A DNA stretch of 64,000 nucleotides from Anaerolineae bacterium (GTDB lineage Bacteria; Chloroflexota; Anaerolineae; Aggregatilineales; Aggregatilineaceae), in NCBI GenBank assembly GCA_027494015.1, contig JAOSJP010000023.1, positions 62,001 through 126,000 of the forward strand, read 5' to 3'. The position numbers and the translations under genes were made by a program. The number at the start of each line of letters is the position of its first letter. The stretch's first letter is position 1. Shown here piece by piece: positions 61,474-64,000 of this stretch. The notes beneath the pieces are model-generated. The model was given only the letters and a program-made list of their open reading frames with translations. It did not search any database and was not told the origin of the DNA.

Positions 61474-63345
61474 ATGGATTTCGCCGCTTATCTGCTGCTG
61501 GCCGGCGTGCTGCTCGGCCTGGGGACTCTGGCTGCCGCCGCAATGCCAGCGCGCGGGCTGCGCGTTGGCCTGGGGGCGGTGGCAGCCCTGGCCGCCGTCG
61601 TGGACCTGACCTGGCTGCTCGCCCCGCTCATTGGCTGGTCTGCCGGGCTGGGCGATGTGGCCTGGATCATCGTGTTCGTGGCGGCGACCGGGTTGGCGCT
61701 GCGCCGCCAGCACCGCGTGCCGGACGGCTGGGATTGGCCCCCCGCGCGCGACCTGGCCATCCTGGTGCTGGTCATTGTCGCCTGCGGCGTCCCCCTGCTG
61801 GTGCTGCCCGTGCCGCTGGACACCGACGCGCAGGGCTTCGGCACCCTGGCCCTGGCGCTGCGCGACGGCGGCGACTACACGGCGCTGGCTCCCTGGCACC
61901 CGGAGATCGAGTATCTCTACTCGCCCGCGCAGCCGGGCCTGATCGCCCACCTGAGCGCGCGCTTCACGCCCGGCATTCACACGCTGCAAATGGCGCTCGG
62001 CGCGGCGGTGGCGGCCCTTTTCGCCTGGGCCGCCTATGACCTGGGCTGCGAGCTGGGCGAGCGGCGGCTGGGCCGCGCTTTCCTGTTGGCGGCGCTGGGC
62101 GGGACGGGCCTGCTCACCGCCTTCATGGACTCGCACTACACGGCGCTGCTGGCGCTGGCTTTCTCGCTGGGATTCCTCACCTTTGCCCTGCGCGCCCTGC
62201 GCTCGCCGGACGCCTGGAACGGGGCGCTGGCGGCGATCTGCCTGGCAGCGGTGCCGCTCAGCCAGCCAGACACGACCATCGCCCTGATCATCGGCTACGC
62301 GCCCTGGCTGCTTATCGTGTGGCTGGCCCGCCCGCGCCCGACGCTCCGCGCCTGGCTGACGGTCGCCATCTGGATACCGCTGGCTGCGCTGCTGCTGGTC
62401 GCGCCCTGGCTGGTCAGCCTGCGCGATCTGCTCGGCTCTGGCATCGAGTCGCCGTTTGAGGTCAGCGCGGCGCACTGGCGGACGATGGTGATTATGCACG
62501 GCGGGGTGGTCGTGGTACTGGCCGCGATCGGCGCGCTGACTGGGGTGCGGCGGCGCTCCCCGGCGACTCTACTGGCGCTGGTCTGGCTGGCGGCCATCGT
62601 CGAGTTCTCGACGCTCGGCCTGCTGGAGCGCACCTTCCCGGCGCTGCTGGCTCCGCTGCTCAAGTACGATTACCCGTTCAGCCTGGCCTGGCACGGGCCG
62701 ATCATCCCCTACACCATTCTCGGCGGGAGCGGGCTGCTGTGGCTGGCCGACCGGCGGGGCGCGGCGCGCGCCGACCAGTTGGCGCGGCGGCTGGCTTACC
62801 CGGCGATGGCGCTGGGCGCGGTGATTCTGCTGGTGATCGTCGTGGCGTTCGACCCGCTGCTGGCGATCAGCAAAGATGCGGGCGTGCATTTCTACGGCGC
62901 GTTCTCATCGGCGGCGGACGTGGCGGCGATGCAATGGCTGCGCGACCACACGCCCGCCGCTGCGCGCGTGCTGAATCACCCCGGCCCGCACGAGGGCGAC
63001 TGGGCGTCGGTCATCGCCGAGCGCGACACGGTCTTCTTCCGCCCGCAGCCGTTCTTCCGCGGGACGGCGCGCGCCGACGCCGAGCAGGATGCGCTGCGCG
63101 CCTTCTGGCGCGATCCGGCTGATCCGGCGCAGCAGGCGGCGCTGCTGGGGGCGGGCGTGCGCTACGTGCTGGTGCCGCAGGTCTTCGCCGACGCGGACGC
63201 GCTGGCGGAGATGGTGCGCTGGCGTCCGCCGCTGGAGGAGGCGGCGGCGTATGCGGCGGGGCGGGTGGCCGATGCGCCTTATTTACGGCTGGTGTTTGAC
63301 CGCGACGGCGCGCGCGTCTACGAGGTAGTGGCGGGGGAGGGCTGA
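61474..63345 (+). CDS. Large polytopic membrane protein, glycan-related (623 aa)
   Basis: The start is the ATG before DFAAYLLLAGVLL. There are about 12 membrane helices in the first 470 residues, with an outside loop containing VPLDTDAQGFGTLALALRDG (early D-x-D-like position), then a soluble C-terminal domain of about 150 residues (DHTPAAARVLNHPGPHEGDW, RYVLVPQVFADADALAEMVR). The layout resembles membrane glycosyltransferases or oligosaccharide-processing proteins of the DUF6541/GT-C kind, but no signature is decisive. It is the last gene of the second glycan cluster. Confidence 0.8.
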   Translation: MDFAAYLLLAGVLLGLGTLAAAAMPARGLRVGLGAVAALAAVVDLTWLLAPLIGWSAGLGDVAWIIVFVAATGLALRRQHRVPDGWDWPPARDLAILVLVIVACGVPLLVLPVPLDTDAQGFGTLALALRDGGDYTALAPWHPEIEYLYSPAQPGLIAHLSARFTPGIHTLQMALGAAVAALFAWAAYDLGCELGERRLGRAFLLAALGGTGLLTAFMDSHYTALLALAFSLGFLTFALRALRSPDAWNGALAAICLAAVPLSQPDTTIALIIGYAPWLLIVWLARPRPTLRAWLTVAIWIPLAALLLVAPWLVSLRDLLGSGIESPFEVSAAHWRTMVIMHGGVVVVLAAIGALTGVRRRSPATLLALVWLAAIVEFSTLGLLERTFPALLAPLLKYDYPFSLAWHGPIIPYTILGGSGLLWLADRRGAARADQLARRLAYPAMALGAVILLVIVVAFDPLLAISKDAGVHFYGAFSSAADVAAMQWLRDHTPAAARVLNHPGPHEGDWASVIAERDTVFFRPQPFFRGTARADAEQDALRAFWRDPADPAQQAALLGAGVRYVLVPQVFADADALAEMVRWRPPLEEAAAYAAGRVADAPYLRLVFDRDGARVYEVVAGEG

Positions 63346-63353
63346 GCGAAACG

Positions 63354-63387
63354 AAAGTCCCGTCTGTCGAAGTGAGAAGACGGGACT
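63354..63387. other. Hairpin with a 10-bp AGTCCCGTCT stem after the membrane protein gene
   Basis: AGTCCCCGTCT-like and AGACGGGACT arms around an 11-base loop, a few bases after the stop. No T-run follows on either strand, so transcription termination is only possible, not shown. Confidence 0.5.
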
Positions 63388-63484
63388 ATCAGGGATGATG
63401 CGCATCGCACTGCCATAATAATGAACCATTTGTTATGGTAGCGCAAGTGGGCGGGGGGGTGTCAGTTTTCGCTGCCGAGAGCGG

Positions 63485-63752
63485 GCAAAGGTTGACAGCG
63501 ACTCGCTGGGCGCGGGGATATTGACCTCACCCCCAGCCTCGCTGCGCTCGGCTTGCCCCCTCTCCGTTAACGGAGAGGGGCGGCACGCGTCAGCGCCGAG
63601 CGGGGTGAGGTAAACCCAGGGGCGAAGGGATGTATTTTGTAAGAAAGGTTGAAATGTGGGGATAGATACAGGTGCCTGTTAAGGAGGGGAGGGGTAGGAG
63701 GGGGTGAAAAGGGCGAGAGAGCAGCGCCCCTACCTGACAGGTTTTGCACGCG
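63485..63752. repeat. Long-form ACCTCACCCCC repeat with CTCCGTTAACGGAG centre, plus tail
   Basis: 63,485-63,611 shows the shared leader GCAAAGGTTGACAGCGACTC, ACCTCACCCCCAGCC, an intact CCCCTCTCCGTTAACGGAGAGGGG hairpin and the right end GGGGTGAGGT. The intact centre shows what the 30,545 copy looked like before insertion. 63,715-63,752 carries the GAGCAGCGCCCCTACCTGAC/AGGTTTTGC tail. No gene lies in 63,346-63,782. Confidence 0.85.
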
Positions 63753-63782
63753 CCCGGGCGGCGGCCCCCAGAAAGGTCACCT

Positions 63783-64000
63783 ATGCTACGACTCGGCCCA
63801 TTCGAGTCCCACTTTGAGTTTATTGCCGTGAGTAAACGGCAGCAGCCCCTCGTGCTGCAATCTGCCCACTACAATACCGGGTGCTATGCCTATCTCGCCA
63901 GAGAACATCCTGATTTTCTCCAGGCTTATGAATCTCCCTGGCGCAGGGATCAGGCGTCTGAGGCGAGCCATCTGCGCTGGCGGAATAAGGAGGTCAGCAG
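63783..64000 (+). CDS. Partial gene of unknown function running off the window end
   Basis: ATG preceded by AAAGGT, then 72 codons with no stop to the last base. The visible protein starts LRLGPFESHFEFIAVSKRQQ and has HYNTGCYAYLAREHPDFLQA. Its codon use is less GC-biased at third positions than the neighbouring genes. No family was recognised; it may be recently acquired. Confidence 0.65.
   Translation, partial: MLRLGPFESHFEFIAVSKRQQPLVLQSAHYNTGCYAYLAREHPDFLQAYESPWRRDQASEASHLRWRNKEVS

Overview
The window is GC-rich chromosomal DNA from a bacterium, most likely a member of the Chloroflexota (Anaerolineae-like). This placement is inference. It rests on the long Pro-Thr linkers in surface proteins, a GlmL/MutL-family ATPase in an operon of unknown proteins, ferredoxin-based 2-oxoacid metabolism beside an Nfn-type transhydrogenase, and many GC-rich palindromic intergenic repeats. 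No ribosomal RNA or other definitive marker is present. Several single-base frameshifts and one decayed tandem copy are compatible with a long-read or draft metagenome assembly.

Layout. 1-4.8 kb: a tight four-gene operon of two membrane proteins, a GlmL/MutL-like ATPase and an unknown beta-rich protein. 4.9-6.5 kb: a surface protein with a C-terminal LPTTG-like tail. 7-11.9 kb: a seven-helix multi-GAF histidine kinase followed by a receiver-kinase hybrid. 12-14.4 kb: PspA, a membrane coiled-coil protein and a GNAT acetyltransferase. 14.5-17.1 kb (minus): a xylose isomerase-like protein and argH. 17.4-22.4 kb: a VWA-FHA membrane protein and a PP2C phosphatase. 22.9-30.3 kb (minus): five GT4 glycosyltransferases and a nucleotide-sugar dehydrogenase. 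31.2-34.9 kb: a second kinase plus receiver-kinase pair. 35-37.5 kb (minus): hypE, a toxin-antitoxin-like pair and a duplicated small gene. 37.5-46.1 kb (minus): four-subunit 2-oxoacid:ferredoxin oxidoreductase, CoA-transferase, PLP aminotransferase and NfnAB, which fit a pathway from amino acids through 2-oxoacids and acyl-CoA to reduced ferredoxin and NADPH. 46.3-50.2 kb: tRNA-Gln, a MaoC hydratase, a frameshifted cobalamin-binding protein and an opine-dehydrogenase-like protein. 50.5-57.6 kb: fused GlyQS, a lipoprotein, rmuC, a Pit phosphate transporter, a DUF47/PhoU-like protein and tRNA-Arg. 58-63.3 kb: a second surface-glycan cluster (GT4, CgeB-like transferase, hexapeptide acyltransferase, large membrane protein). 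A truncated gene begins at 63,783.

The intergenic DNA is unusually structured. One class consists of heptanucleotide tandem arrays, often two inverted arms around a core, each locus with its own heptamer. A second class consists of GC-rich palindromes that recur throughout and insert into one another. At 30.5-30.9 kb an element with terminal inverted repeats splits another repeat and is flanked by a perfect 10-bp duplication, and it contains further nested elements. These repeats, the GlmL-like operon, the membrane FHA/PP2C pair and the cobalamin/opine gene pair are the best candidates for undescribed biology here.
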